From contig FTLJ01001415.1 in the NCBI GenBank assembly GCA_900155495.1, positions 961-16,905 on the forward strand: DNA of 15,945 bases, read 5' to 3'. The position numbers and the translations under genes were made by a program. The notes under the pieces are model-generated. The model made no database searches and was not told the origin of the DNA. It was given only the letters and a program-made list of their open reading frames with translations. The number at the start of each line of letters is the position of its first letter. Position 1 is the stretch's first letter. The DNA is from Porogramme epimiltina (Eukaryota; Basidiomycota; Agaricomycetes; Polyporales; Polyporaceae). This document shows positions 1 to 8,510 of this stretch, piece by piece.

Positions 1-2994
1 ACTAAACTGATCATAGACTACTGTGACTCGGAAGAAATCAACGGAGCAATTGTTGCCCTTGACCAAGAAAAAGCGTACGACAGGGTGAACCACTTTTACC
101 TGTGGACTGTTATGGAGCATATGAATTTCCCGGAATATTTTATTACAACCCTGAAGAACCTCTATAAAGCAGCGGAAACAGTGGTTATGGTCAACGGCGT
201 GCTGAGCAGCCCATTTAACATAACTAGAGGAGTACGGCAGGGCGATCCCATCTCATGCTTGCTCTTCGACCTTGCGATAGAGCCACTAGCGTGTAACCTA
301 AGAGCCTCCCCACTGAGAGGCATAGCAATCCCTGGAGTGACAGAAAGACTGATAACCTCATTATTCGCTGACGACACTACAGTGTACCTCCACGAGTCAG
401 ACACCTACGACACACTCAAAGAAATACTTGACCAATGGTGCACAGTGTCGAGGGCTAAATTTAACGAAGAAAAAACGGAAATCATACCCCTAGGAGCGGC
501 TGAATATAGGGAACAACTGATAAAGTCTAGGAGAAGAAACCCTGAAGAACAGCCAATCCCTGAGAATATCAAAATAGTCCCGGAAGGTGTCGGAATCAGA
601 TCGCTAGGAGCGTATATTGGGAATAAACTATCAACAGCAACCTTCTGGGAACGGCTCACAGGCATACTTACTTCCCAAATGACTAAGTGGAACAGACGAC
701 ACCCAACACTAACTGCCAGGAAACTAATCATTGGCCTCGAGTTCGGCGGACGCACACAGTTCCTAACGAAGGTCCAGACGATGCCAGAAGAAATTGTGAC
801 TAAGTTTAACAAGATGATGAAAGATTTCTATTGGAACGGAGACAAGCACCCCAGGATATCTATGAAGATGCTCCAGAACCCAACATCAAAAGGGGGAGCA
901 GGACTCCTCGACCTCAGAGCGAGAAACGAGGCGATTGACTTAATGTGGCTAAAAGAATATCTCCTCCCGGAAGAGAGACGCCCACTGTGGACCTTTGTAG
1001 CGGACGCAATGTTCTCCAAAGCCAAGAGTGTGACTGCCAAGTCCGCAGACGCAGACACAAAGCTTAACGTGTTCCTGCAAACTTGGAGACTGTCAACGCA
1101 CCACAAAACTAACCTCCCGGAAGATCTTAAGAGAATGATCAAGACGGCGGAGAAGTACGGTGTGAGGATGGACGCCCCAAACCCAACAGAATGCCTTAAA
1201 GGTAACATGCCATCGTGGCTGCATATTGGGAGGGCACCGGGGCGTGTGGTTACCAATAGCCCCTCGCAGAAATGCCTTCGTGAAAACCATGGGGTAATAA
1301 CAGTAGAGGACGCTAAGAGAATGACGCTCCGACTCCGATGGTCGAGCAGAAGAGAACCGCACAGAAACTCCAACACCTGTGGGTGCTATGAATGTGACCG
1401 AGACCGAAGATTCCTTAACTGCCAGCACCCGGCCCAATGTGCGAAAGCGGCCCTCACTATTCTAGAGAAGCTTAACGCACTATGGAAACCCGAAACAAGA
1501 CCAATGAACGATGAACTAAGTGTGAGAGGGTCGGCGGTCCTGAGAAACTACGAGAATATGTCTGCAGGGGAGATATCCCGCTTCAACCCGTCAATATCGG
1601 ACGACGGGGACCCCCGTGGTGCAATAAGGGCCTTCGTACCTGAAGATCTAATGAGAGTAGCACCGGCGCGTAGACCCCCCAGACCCTTCCAAGTGGTCCA
1701 AGAGCGAATATCCGCCACAATAGGCTCCATACGACATAAGGAAACTGGCCTGATAGAAGGGTGTGCATGGTACACGCAAGGGCCACAACGTCACTTCAAA
1801 TGTCGGGAGGGTGAAAACCCGTATAACTCAAGTACAGTTGCAACCCTAATGGCGGCAGCGATAGTAGTGGACGAATGCCCACCTTTCGCACCATTGCACT
1901 TCAACCTAACCTCTGAGCAGGTTGCCAACGGACTGTTACGACACCTCCCATGCTGGGAGGACCGAGACTGGCTGGACATTGTGAATCAGAAAGAATTTAA
2001 AGTCCTGGTAGCCAAACTGAGGACTAGGTCCGCCCCCACAACATTCCAACTATTTAAGAACGCGAACCTGGCCCCTGGGATAGAGCAGCTGAACGCGTAT
2101 GGCAATAATAATAATGCGAGAGTACTAAATAGACAGGTCGTGCTTCAACGCAACGAGGGAGACTACCTAACGGCTGGCATACGCCTCTCGGCGCTGACTC
2201 AAAAACTTGCATATAAAGGAATTATCAGGACGAAGAAAAAAGTAACAAGGAAGAGCACAACAGAGTGCATCCAAAAAATAATTGCATCTCTCACTGATAC
2301 AAGAAGCCCCAGTCCATCAGAACCGCAAATATGGAAAGCCACGCGGAACAAACTGATTTCGAGACGCACACAGGACTTTCTATGGAAAGCCCTCCATGAC
2401 GCCCACCGTGTAGGGAAGTTCTGGTTGAACATTCCCGGCTATGAGGAAAGGGCGACGTGCAACGCCTGCGGAGAACTGGAAACAATCGAGCACATCCTCC
2501 TCCTATGCCAGACGGATGCGAGCCAACAAATAAGAGCCTGTGCCCTTAAGACACTTGAGGAAAGAATGGGAAGTGCAGCACCGGCCCTCAGCATAGGGAC
2601 AGTACTTGCGCCCGCTGTTGTTAGAACGAAGTCTACAAAGAGCAAAAACAGGAAAGCCCAGGACCGTTTTTATTGCATTATAGTAACGGAAATGGTACAA
2701 CTACTATGGCGGCTGAGATGCGAGAGAGCGATACAATTTGCAGAAGATAAAACGAAATGGCGTACGAAGGAATACGCGACAACTGCGTGGAATAGATCGA
2801 TAGATTATAGGAAAAAACTCGACTTCGCAGCAGCAAGACTGAGTAAAAACGCGCGCAGCGACCCAATGAAACTGATTAAAGAAACATGGGTGAACCACGG
2901 TAAGTACAACCCCCCGCCCACTGACGCAGACCCTCTCTTTTGGCAGGAACTGTCGGGGGTTTTAGTGGGTAGGAGCAGACGGAGACGTCGCTGA
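1..2994 (+). CDS. LINE reverse transcriptase polyprotein (partial, 5' truncated by window)
   Basis: The frame is open from base 1, giving 997 visible residues; the true start is upstream, because RT motif A (LDQEKAYDRV, residues 20-29, catalytic D21) is already at the left edge. Motif B is GVRQGDP (77-83) and motif C is FADD (122-125), so the polymerase core looks intact. A Cys/His-rich segment follows (C460, C462, C465, C474, H476, C480). Residues about 571-715 have the layout of the RNase H domain usual in these elements, but the expected acidic catalytic positions read I574, T615, T637 and A706. A CxxC-H-C finger (C820, C823, H831, C836) precedes an arginine-rich end. The protein would copy its mRNA into DNA at a nicked target. 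The endonuclease and ORF1 parts must lie outside the window. RT call very sure; RNase H alignment made by eye. Confidence 0.93.
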   Translation, partial: TKLIIDYCDSEEINGAIVALDQEKAYDRVNHFYLWTVMEHMNFPEYFITTLKNLYKAAETVVMVNGVLSSPFNITRGVRQGDPISCLLFDLAIEPLACNLRASPLRGIAIPGVTERLITSLFADDTTVYLHESDTYDTLKEILDQWCTVSRAKFNEEKTEIIPLGAAEYREQLIKSRRRNPEEQPIPENIKIVPEGVGIRSLGAYIGNKLSTATFWERLTGILTSQMTKWNRRHPTLTARKLIIGLEFGGRTQFLTKVQTMPEEIVTKFNKMMKDFYWNGDKHPRISMKMLQNPTSKGGAGLLDLRARNEAIDLMWLKEYLLPEERRPLWTFVADAMFSKAKSVTAKSADADTKLNVFLQTWRLSTHHKTNLPEDLKRMIKTAEKYGVRMDAPNPTECLKGNMPSWLHIGRAPGRVVTNSPSQKCLRENHGVITVEDAKRMTLRLRWSSRREPHRNSNTCGCYECDRDRRFLNCQHPAQCAKAALTILEKLNALWKPETRPMNDELSVRGSAVLRNYENMSAGEISRFNPSISDDGDPRGAIRAFVPEDLMRVAPARRPPRPFQVVQERISATIGSIRHKETGLIEGCAWYTQGPQRHFKCREGENPYNSSTVATLMAAAIVVDECPPFAPLHFNLTSEQVANGLLRHLPCWEDRDWLDIVNQKEFKVLVAKLRTRSAPTTFQLFKNANLAPGIEQLNAYGNNNNARVLNRQVVLQRNEGDYLTAGIRLSALTQKLAYKGIIRTKKKVTRKSTTECIQKIIASLTDTRSPSPSEPQIWKATRNKLISRRTQDFLWKALHDAHRVGKFWLNIPGYEERATCNACGELETIEHILLLCQTDASQQIRACALKTLEERMGSAAPALSIGTVLAPAVVRTKSTKSKNRKAQDRFYCIIVTEMVQLLWRLRCERAIQFAEDKTKWRTKEYATTAWNRSIDYRKKLDFAAARLSKNARSDPMKLIKETWVNHGKYNPPPTDADPLFWQELSGVLVGRSRRRRR

Positions 2995-3108
2995 GCCCCA
3001 CACTGCCTAGGCGTGCGTAAATGCATTTCCCCCGACGTGGAGTGACGATTATATCGTTACTATGCTAAAGCTGCTGCCGGCCGGTGCACGGGCAGCGGTG
3101 AGCACCAC
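2995..3108 (+). other. LINE 3' untranslated region
   Basis: This non-coding stretch lies between the RT stop codon and the poly(A) tract. It contains a short GC-rich self-complementary patch (GCCGGCCGG, about 3075-3083). In LINEs the 3' UTR is usually what the RT recognises to start target-primed reverse transcription; no specific signal can be named here. Confidence 0.7.
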
Positions 3109-3132
3109 AAAAAAAAAAAAAAAAAAAAAAAA
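3109..3132 (+). repeat. Poly(A) tail of the LINE
   Basis: Twenty-four consecutive A residues mark the 3' end of the inserted element. The next bases (TATAAGACGTAC) belong to the minus-strand F-box gene, where they read as the 5' end of an intron. Confidence 0.93.
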
Positions 3133-3144
3133 TATAAGACGTAC

Positions 3145-4073
3145 TGTCATTCGCCGTCACGAGCTCTGAGTCCCGCGATTGCATATAGGACATGCGAAGT
3201 TTAGTGGTGGACGGGCCAACGTACTCCCAGAGTTCCGGAACTTCCCCAAAGATGGCCGCAGGGCCTACGTCGAGGTCCACGAGAGAGGCTGCCAAGGCAG
3301 TAGTTGACAGCCATTGTAGTATTTGTTGGGTGCAGGTGGCATCCTCGCCCCAAAAACGAAGCCGGCGTATTGCCTGGAGAAGCGGAGTTTTCTGCGAACT
3401 CCGAAGAAGTCGGAGAAACGGCACCGGCCCCCTGGCGATGGGCCATGTCACCTTGTTCAGCGTGAGGTCGGCCAACGAGGGTAAGGAAATGATAACGCAG
3501 CGAGCTGCACCAAATGAAGAGAACTTGCACGACCTCAATGTGAGCGTTTTTACGGAAGCGAACGCGGATATAGCTGCGAACATCCGAAACGACGGGGAGT
3601 TCTTCGCGGCGCTCCAGTCCAGATGGGAGAGATACAGTGTTTCTAAGTTGGGCAAGCGCCCGCCAAGTTCGTGGATAAAGAGTCCGACGGCGGTTGGCAT
3701 ATTACCTGGTGAGTAGACCCATTTCCACATGGTGAGCAGGCGGGTTGAGAGAAGCCAGGGGCGCATGGGTTGGGAATGAATCACGCTGGAAACAAAGAGG
3801 TCGTATTGTTTGTCGGAGTTGATCCAAACATGCGTGAAGAGGTGGTGGCGACTGGCAGGCAACCAGTTACGACAGACAAGAGCGAAGCTACACAACGACC
3901 TTTGGTGGGAAGGGAAATTATCGCAGACTTCCGCGGTGAAGGAGATGATGATGTCGGTAAGTTCACCAGGAAGGTGTGGCGGAATTGTCTGCGTAGTCGT
4001 TGGGACTTGTCAGAAGTAAGATTTGGATAAATCTTCTACATACCGTGATTGACTGCTCGTCTTCTTCCGACAT
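3145..4073 (-). pseudogene. F-box/LRR-like gene, copy 1 (exons 1-2), cut by the LINE
   Basis: Exon 1 (4073-4044) starts at an ATG and encodes MSEEDEQSIT. A 55-bp intron (4043-3989, GTATGT...CGCAG) precedes exon 2 (3988-3145). Exon 2 opens with the F-box-like segment (PPHLPGELTDIIISF, then ALVCRNWLPASR), followed by leucine-rich repeats such as LPNLETLYLSHLDW, FASVKTLTLRSCKF and LPSLADLTLNKVTW. Exon 2 ends in phase 1 at a GTACGT donor, exactly as in copy 2 (11158-13585). Only 12 intron bases remain before the LINE tail. Exons 3 and 4 would lie beyond the LINE, outside the window. F-box proteins normally link substrates to Skp1 in SCF ubiquitin ligases. If transcribed, the gene would read the LINE in antisense; splicing across it or early termination cannot be judged here. 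An open frame of 174 codons on the + strand here is a shadow. Confidence 0.82.
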
Positions 4074-4533
4074 CGTTCAATACTGAACGTGTGTCTTCTA
4101 TGAAACGGGTTTTGTGCTCAAGAACACCTGCCTATGAGACGGACGGGTCTGTGGAGGTTCAATTGGTAAGCACGGCGGGCTAGCATAGAGGAATGGGTAA
4201 TAGTGTTTACCTATCGTTGAATAACCAATTGGTGGGCGATGAACGATACTGATATGAAGGCAAGCAGCGGATGGTGATCTATCTGGCAAAATTTGGACCT
4301 TCCGAGGCCATCCACGGCACAGACAGTGTCCTTTTCTGAACGCTCAAATGAATAGTCAGTACCACTCCTCAGCAAAACGACGAGGCGGGACTCACTAGGA
4401 GGAGGGGAGAACAAGGAGTATAAGAGGTGCGGCAGAGATGATTCCCACAAGTAACCCTCTATTAGGTTCACTAGGACACCCGGCCTTACTAACTCCAAGA
4501 CCAACCGCAGGCTAGCACGTGAGGTACGATGTG
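4074..4533 (-). promoter_or_regulatory. Intergenic spacer / presumed F-box 1 promoter
   Basis: This spacer lies between the 3'-terminal motif of the CC-D remnant and the F-box 1 start. Its length (460 bp) closely matches the 475-bp spacer between CC-B and F-box 2. No convincing gene or TATA box is seen, and sequence similarity to the other F-box promoters is weak. Promoter role is inferred from position. Confidence 0.35.
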
Positions 4534-4760
4534 CCATCCATCTACCGTATTGACAAGCGTGTACGTCGAGAGCAAGTCAAACAGGAATAGACGCGAGCGA
4601 TCATGCGATGCGGGAACAGCAACTTGGCGGAGACGGAGAGTGGGCAAATGAAAGCAATGTTCAGGACAGGGCGTAGATTAGTATGAATATAACAGTGTAG
4701 TGTTTTGGTGAGGATGAATGTCCGGACATAACAGAAACATAACAGGCTGAGGCGCCGGCA
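4534..4760 (-). pseudogene. CC-D: 3'-UTR remnant of a coiled-coil gene
   Basis: On the minus strand, 4595-4534 aligns with the 3'-UTR ends of CC-A (6802-6862) and CC-B (10621-10682). All share TGCTCT/CGCTCT, then a GTAC core, then TGTCAA and ATGGA(T/A)GG in the same order and spacing; by eye about 80% of bases match CC-A. No coiled-coil coding sequence was found upstream of it on this strand, so only the tail survives. It lies 460 bp before F-box 1 in the same direction, the same arrangement as CC-B/F-box 2. The 5' limit given here is approximate. Confidence 0.55.
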
Positions 4761-4879
4761 GCGGTGCGGGCAGCGTGCTGGGGAACAGCGTGAGGGAGGT
4801 GGGCGCCGACTCGTGTTGTGCCGAGCTTCCAAATGCGTGCAAGATTGAAGTCCCACGCTGTCGCCCCGGGCCGGTCCCG

Positions 4880-5269
4880 TCGGGGTTCGCCCTACTGGGC
4901 GCCTTCTTCGACTGCATGGATCCGAACACCGACTTCGTAGTGCGATCCGCCTACGCCTTCCCTCATCGAGCTAGAGTGTTCTTGGTCTGCGTGACCTTCC
5001 GTTTTCATGCAGACCCGCATGTGCACGGACCATCCTCGTGGGAGGAACATGCCTCGTGGTCCTCAACGCCGCAATGATGCCTTTCGCGATCGACGATCCT
5101 CACTGTCCCCCGGCGCTAAATACGGGTGTCCCTCCTTGTTCTGTTCCCCGGTCGCCCTCGCGCTCAGCCTCGTGTCTTTCTCCTGCCAGCGCGCCCTCCT
5201 TCCGGACAACCTCGCGTCCGAGCCACCCATCCCTCTTTCGTCGCGTCGTCCCTCTTTTGTCCGCTCAGA
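4880..5269 (+). promoter_or_regulatory. Promoter and leader of coiled-coil gene CC-A
   Basis: The region is similar to the DNA before CC-C (about 14000-14322) and, from about 5020 on, before CC-B (8995-9255). Shared blocks include GTGGGAGGAACA at 5038-5049, 232 bp before the ATG (213 bp in CC-B, 210 in CC-C). A TATA-like GCTAAATACG at 5115-5124 is shared with CC-C. A pyrimidine-rich stretch (CCCTCTTTTGTCCGC) ends just before the start codon, typical of basidiomycete transcription start areas. Conservation in three copies supports regulation; the factors are unknown. Confidence 0.55.
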
Positions 5270-6374
5270 ATGGCTCCCCGACGGAAGGCATCCACCGATA
5301 AAAGCGATAAAGCCTGCACACGCAGGCCCCAGCACGTCGTCCTTCGCCCTCTTCCGCCCCTCGTTCTCCAATCTCCCACCCACCGCGTCACCATCCAGTT
5401 CTCTATGTCTTCCACCAAGACGCCCTCCGGTGCGGCCCCGCCGCTGTACCGGATGCCGAGCCGTACGCACGATTCGCGTTCTCTTCCTCCCCGTCTTGTC
5501 TGACTTCGTAAGTACAGCGACGCTCTTCGGTGGGGCGGATAGCTACGTCACCTCGGAGGCTATCCACAATGGGTTCCAGAAGGTTTGGAGGAAGATGGAC
5601 CTCATGGCGACCAAGGAGGAGCTTGGGTCGGCCCACGCCACCTTAGAGAGCGGCATCGCCAACGTTTCGAAGAAGGTCGACAACATGGAAACCTCGCTCA
5701 ATAACCAGATTGCCCACGTAGAGACCTCCCTTGGCGACAGGGTTACCGTCCTCGAGACGGAGCTCACCGAGTTCCGGACGGAAGTCGGGGAGAAGTTCGA
5801 GCAGGTGAACAACAAGTTCGACCGGGTCGACCGCCGGCTCAAGGGCGTCACCGCTGGGCTGAAGTCGCTCGAGGAGAAGGTCGACGAAGAGTACAAGCTT
5901 TTAGACGCGAGGATGGAACTTCACAGTAGACTTATTGCGAGGAGGATCGGCAATGTCGAGGATAGGGTTGAGAGCCTCGAAAGGAGGATGGACGCCCTCG
6001 AGACGAAGGTTGACGGCCTCGATGCGAAGGTCGATAGGCTCAACACGAAGGTCGACGATCTCAGTGTGACCGTCAACAACCTCAGCACGACCGTCAACAA
6101 CATGTCCCAGACCCTACAGGAGATTCTGAGCCTCCTCGGGCCCCGGCCGGCCCCCCTCGCCACGAACATCCCCCCCCCCGCCGCGTCTCCCTGCACCCCT
6201 ACCGAGTCGCTCAAATCCCCCATCAGCCCCACCGCGGGCCCCGCCTCCCCCACGAGCCCCACCGCGGGCCGGTCCTCCTCCCGCGCGCTCACGAAGCAGA
6301 AGCCGCTCCCCGACAAGCTCAGGAGTCTCGTCGTCCGAGGGAAGAGCAAGGACGCTCGCGGGGATGCCGCCTGA
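5270..6374 (+). CDS. CC-A: coiled-coil protein of unknown function (two exons)
   Basis: Exon 1 is 5270-5462 and exon 2 is 5518-6374, giving 349 residues. The 55-bp intron has a GTACGC donor, CTGAC branch site and TACAG acceptor and is phase 1, as in CC-B. The start ATG is chosen because exon 1 aligns with CC-B in this frame, including an identical VLRPLPPLVLQS. The frame of exon 2 is also open upstream to 5007, but that part is not conserved as protein. Domains: basic N-terminus (1-65), a segment FGGADSYVTSEAIHNGF (about 68-84), a long coiled coil (about 94-273) ending in eight heptads at 215-270 of the type VDxLxxK, then a Pro/Ser-rich linker and a Lys/Arg-rich end. No signal peptide or membrane segment is seen. 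It is probably an oligomeric intracellular protein; I do not recognise the family. It belongs to a recurring CC plus F-box module. Confidence 0.78.
5967..6134 (+). repeat. Degenerate 21-bp tandem repeats encoding eight heptads (CC-A)
   Basis: Eight successive 21-base units encode heptads VESLERR, MDALETK, VDGLDAK, VDRLNTK, VDDLSVT, VNNLSTT, VNNMSQT and LQEILSL. The later units have drifted from D/E/K to N/S/T. They correspond to the cleaner array in CC-B. Confidence 0.75.
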
Positions 6375-6862
6375 ACGCGCCGTTGCGTGGATCATGGTAC
6401 GTCGTGCGCCCTCGCTGCTTTATGTGCCCTGTATGCTGACGCGACGACAATCTGCAGCGTACGGCGGTGCGCTTCGTGACTGTCCCCGCCGACGTGCTCG
6501 CTTCTACACACCTACCCGATCACCGCGCTTTTACGGTCGTTCTGCCTATTTTCTCCATCCGTGCGTCCCTTTCTCTCCCTTGTACCGCTCCTCGACCCGT
6601 TCCCCTCCCTCGCACTCTGCTCTCCGTGCCGTCCCCGTTATAGTCCTCTTCATTTAAGGAGAGGCCTCCGAACTCTTCGCTCTCTGTCGAAGCACCGTCC
6701 CCGCTATCGTCAGCCTACAAACTCTCCTTCACATCCTGTTATCGCTCGCCCGCTCCTGTTCCGCTGTCTCTGTCCTGTGTACACGCTTGTCTCGCTCGTT
6801 ATTGCCCTCTTTTTGTTTTACTCGCTCTCAATGTACGTTCATGTCAATACGTAAATGGATGG
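6375..6862 (+). other. Spliced 3' UTR of CC-A
   Basis: The DNA after the stop is alignable with that after CC-B. It contains a 61-bp intron (6397-6457, GTACGT donor, CTGAC branch, TGCAG acceptor) beginning 23 bases after the stop. In CC-B the matching intron begins 24 bases after the stop. After the intron come shared blocks (TTATAG...TAAGGAGAG, then TCGAAGC-type sequence) and the terminal motif at 6822-6862. The UTR is C/T-rich on the + strand. Confidence 0.6.
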
Positions 6863-7278
6863 ATATCTGTGTCGCTGTATGCTCGTTCGACCGCGTGTGT
6901 TATGTGGTGTCATGAGAGGCGAGGTGTGGACTAGTATGCGTACTAGGTTGACGGCTCGGCCACATCTAATCGATACGTCCTTCTGTCCTGTGTCGATTTG
7001 CCCGAGCCGTTTCCTTTGTGCGCTATTGTGGATGCATGAATGCCCTGATTGGATGGCACGCGGGTGAGACACGATGGGATGGCAGCTAGCTATGCGCAGT
7101 CGTGGGCGCGCAGTAGCATTTATCAAACGAGGTGGTTGACGACGACTAAACTATATATTACCTCTACGTCTCCTAGTTCTCCTTCACGTTGTACACTGAG
7201 GCATCGACCACTGAGAATCGAAGGATAATTCACTGCATAGCAAGACGCTGAACTATCGCCGCCCGGCCGCCTTAACGT
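6863..7278. other. Intergenic, no gene recognised
   Basis: No frame with family resemblance, RNA gene or transposon end was recognised. If CC-A followed the usual module layout, an F-box gene start would be expected near 7330 on the + strand. Instead the minus-strand end of F-box 4 is found. Confidence 0.5.
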
Positions 7279-7887
7279 TTACAGCTCCTCCAAGAAATAA
7301 TCGCGCTCCTGCGGAGCGGTCGCCCCTTCCCTAATGGTGGAAACCGATGCTTCAACCTCCTCTGCGGGTTGGGGGAGTATTGGAACGCTGAGCGGGGCCA
7401 AAATAGGCTTCAGCGCCGAATCGAATGAAAGAGGACATAGCTTACCGAACTAGGTGAAATACAGAGACGATAAAACTGAGCTTCTGGGTGATTCTAGGAA
7501 GCTTCTTCCGCAACGCTGCCTCGACCGCGGACTTAGAGTAGTGGGTGCGGATATGATCCCGCTTGTTGTATAGTCTTGATGGCCACTCATGTTGTATCGT
7601 AAGGTCCAACGTTCGAAGGTGCTTGAAGAAATTCTCAAGTATTGCTTCAGGGGCCTCTGCGTCCCCTAACACAGACTCGCATCCGACATCCGCTAGATGG
7701 TCGCTCTCTTCAGTCGACGGGATGGACCAAAACAAGTGGATAGAGAGGTCCTGGATGTCTGGGTGCGGCATGGCTGTCGAAAGGAAGGTTGATATCGACT
7801 CCCAAGGCTCCAGCACCTCGCTGTCGAGATTCATTATGAGATGTAGAGACCGAAGCCGGGTGAAGTGGTGGACGGACCCGATGGACT
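7279..7887 (-). pseudogene. F-box gene copy 4, exons 3-4 only (5' half missing)
   Basis: Exon 3 (7887-7446) begins after a CATAG acceptor in the phase expected from exon 2 of the other copies. It reads SIGSVHHFTRLRSL..., matching exon 3 of copy 2 (SLRHFTRLQTL), and runs through KSAVEAALRKKLPRITQKL, matching QSAVEEALRMKLPNISEKI of copy 2. A 58-bp intron (7445-7388, GTAAGC...CTCAG) leads to exon 4 (7387-7279), which ends EERDYFLEEL-like (residues QERDYFLEEL) and a TAA stop. Exon 4 STIREG aligns with TIKKG in copy 2. The exon 2 coding sequence expected upstream at about 7950 is absent, so the F-box itself is missing. It is an orphan C-terminal leucine-rich part, inverted relative to CC-A. Confidence 0.72.
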
Positions 7888-8510
7888 CTATGCGCGGCCA
7901 ACTGTCAACTCAACCCACTCATTTCTAGGGTCATACGTTGAGGCGTGCGCTCATGAGAAACATAATACGCTCTTATGGAAAGAGCACACACACCTCGGTT
8001 GAGTGCTCTCCGCCATCCATCCTTCAAGGGGGTCACATGGGCACTATTGAATGGGTAACACTAGTATTCGTTCCCACTGTCTGAAACTTGTACAGTCGGT
8101 AAGCACTGTAGTCGGATGTATAGTACTAGAGGATCACCCACTGTCGGGGATTCGGTGGGCGAGTAAAATCTGAGCGACGGTCGACGTTCGACGTACTACT
8201 AATGCACGAGACCTGCGCGGTGGCTATAGCCTAGCTATCATGAAACTTCAAAAGTCAATACAACTTCCCAGAGATCGTAGGCCGTGCATACCGGTTGGTG
8301 CGTGATTGGCAGCGTGTATCAGATGAAAGGAGAGCGTAAGGAGTCGTCTTTGGGAGTGTGGGTGGACCCTCTAAGCAACGATGTCACCTTACATCAGCAA
8401 GAACTCTATGGTTTCAATAGAGACGACTTGTTGGCTGTTCAGAATCGCGAATGTGATTCCATTAGTCATCGAACTTAATACTAGTACTTAAGCAAAACCA
8501 GACACTCTAA
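7888..8510. other. Intron remnant of F-box 4 and unassigned DNA
   Basis: The first ~50 bases on the minus side of exon 3 are probably what is left of intron 2 (a GTATGA donor-like site near 7937). Beyond that no F-box exon 2 similarity was seen. A 7-bp stem (AGAGCAC/GTGCTCT, about 7980-8008) is present. A 64-codon open frame at 8284-8478 shows no recognisable motif and is not called as a gene. Confidence 0.4.

Larger units (their letters stand above)
1..3132 (+). mobile_element. Non-LTR (LINE) retrotransposon, Tad1-like, 5' end outside window
   Basis: This is the 3' portion of a LINE. It holds one open reverse-transcriptase frame (1-2994), a 114-base 3' UTR and a terminal A24 tract (3109-3132). 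The order RT, Cys-rich segment, RNase H-like region and C-terminal zinc finger fits my knowledge of fungal Tad1-like LINEs; the clade name is inferred. The sequence after the tail is the intron of a minus-strand F-box gene, so the element lies antisense in a host gene. The target-site duplication cannot be seen because the 5' junction is outside the window. The unbroken frame and clean poly(A) suggest a fairly recent insertion. Confidence 0.9.

Noticed and set aside
3192..3716. 174-codon open frame on the + strand
   Set aside because: It lies opposite F-box 1 exon 2, whose protein is clearly related to two other copies. The + strand frame has no motif and is a shadow.
5007..5517. Unspliced start of CC-A using the exon 2 frame upstream to 5007
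   Set aside because: The protein in this frame is not conserved with CC-B, whereas the exon 1 frame starting at 5270 is, and a good intron joins the two.
8139..8166. Short similarity (TCGGTGGGCGAG) to 15415-15427
   Set aside because: Only about 12 identical bases with weak similarity around them; not enough to call a shared element.
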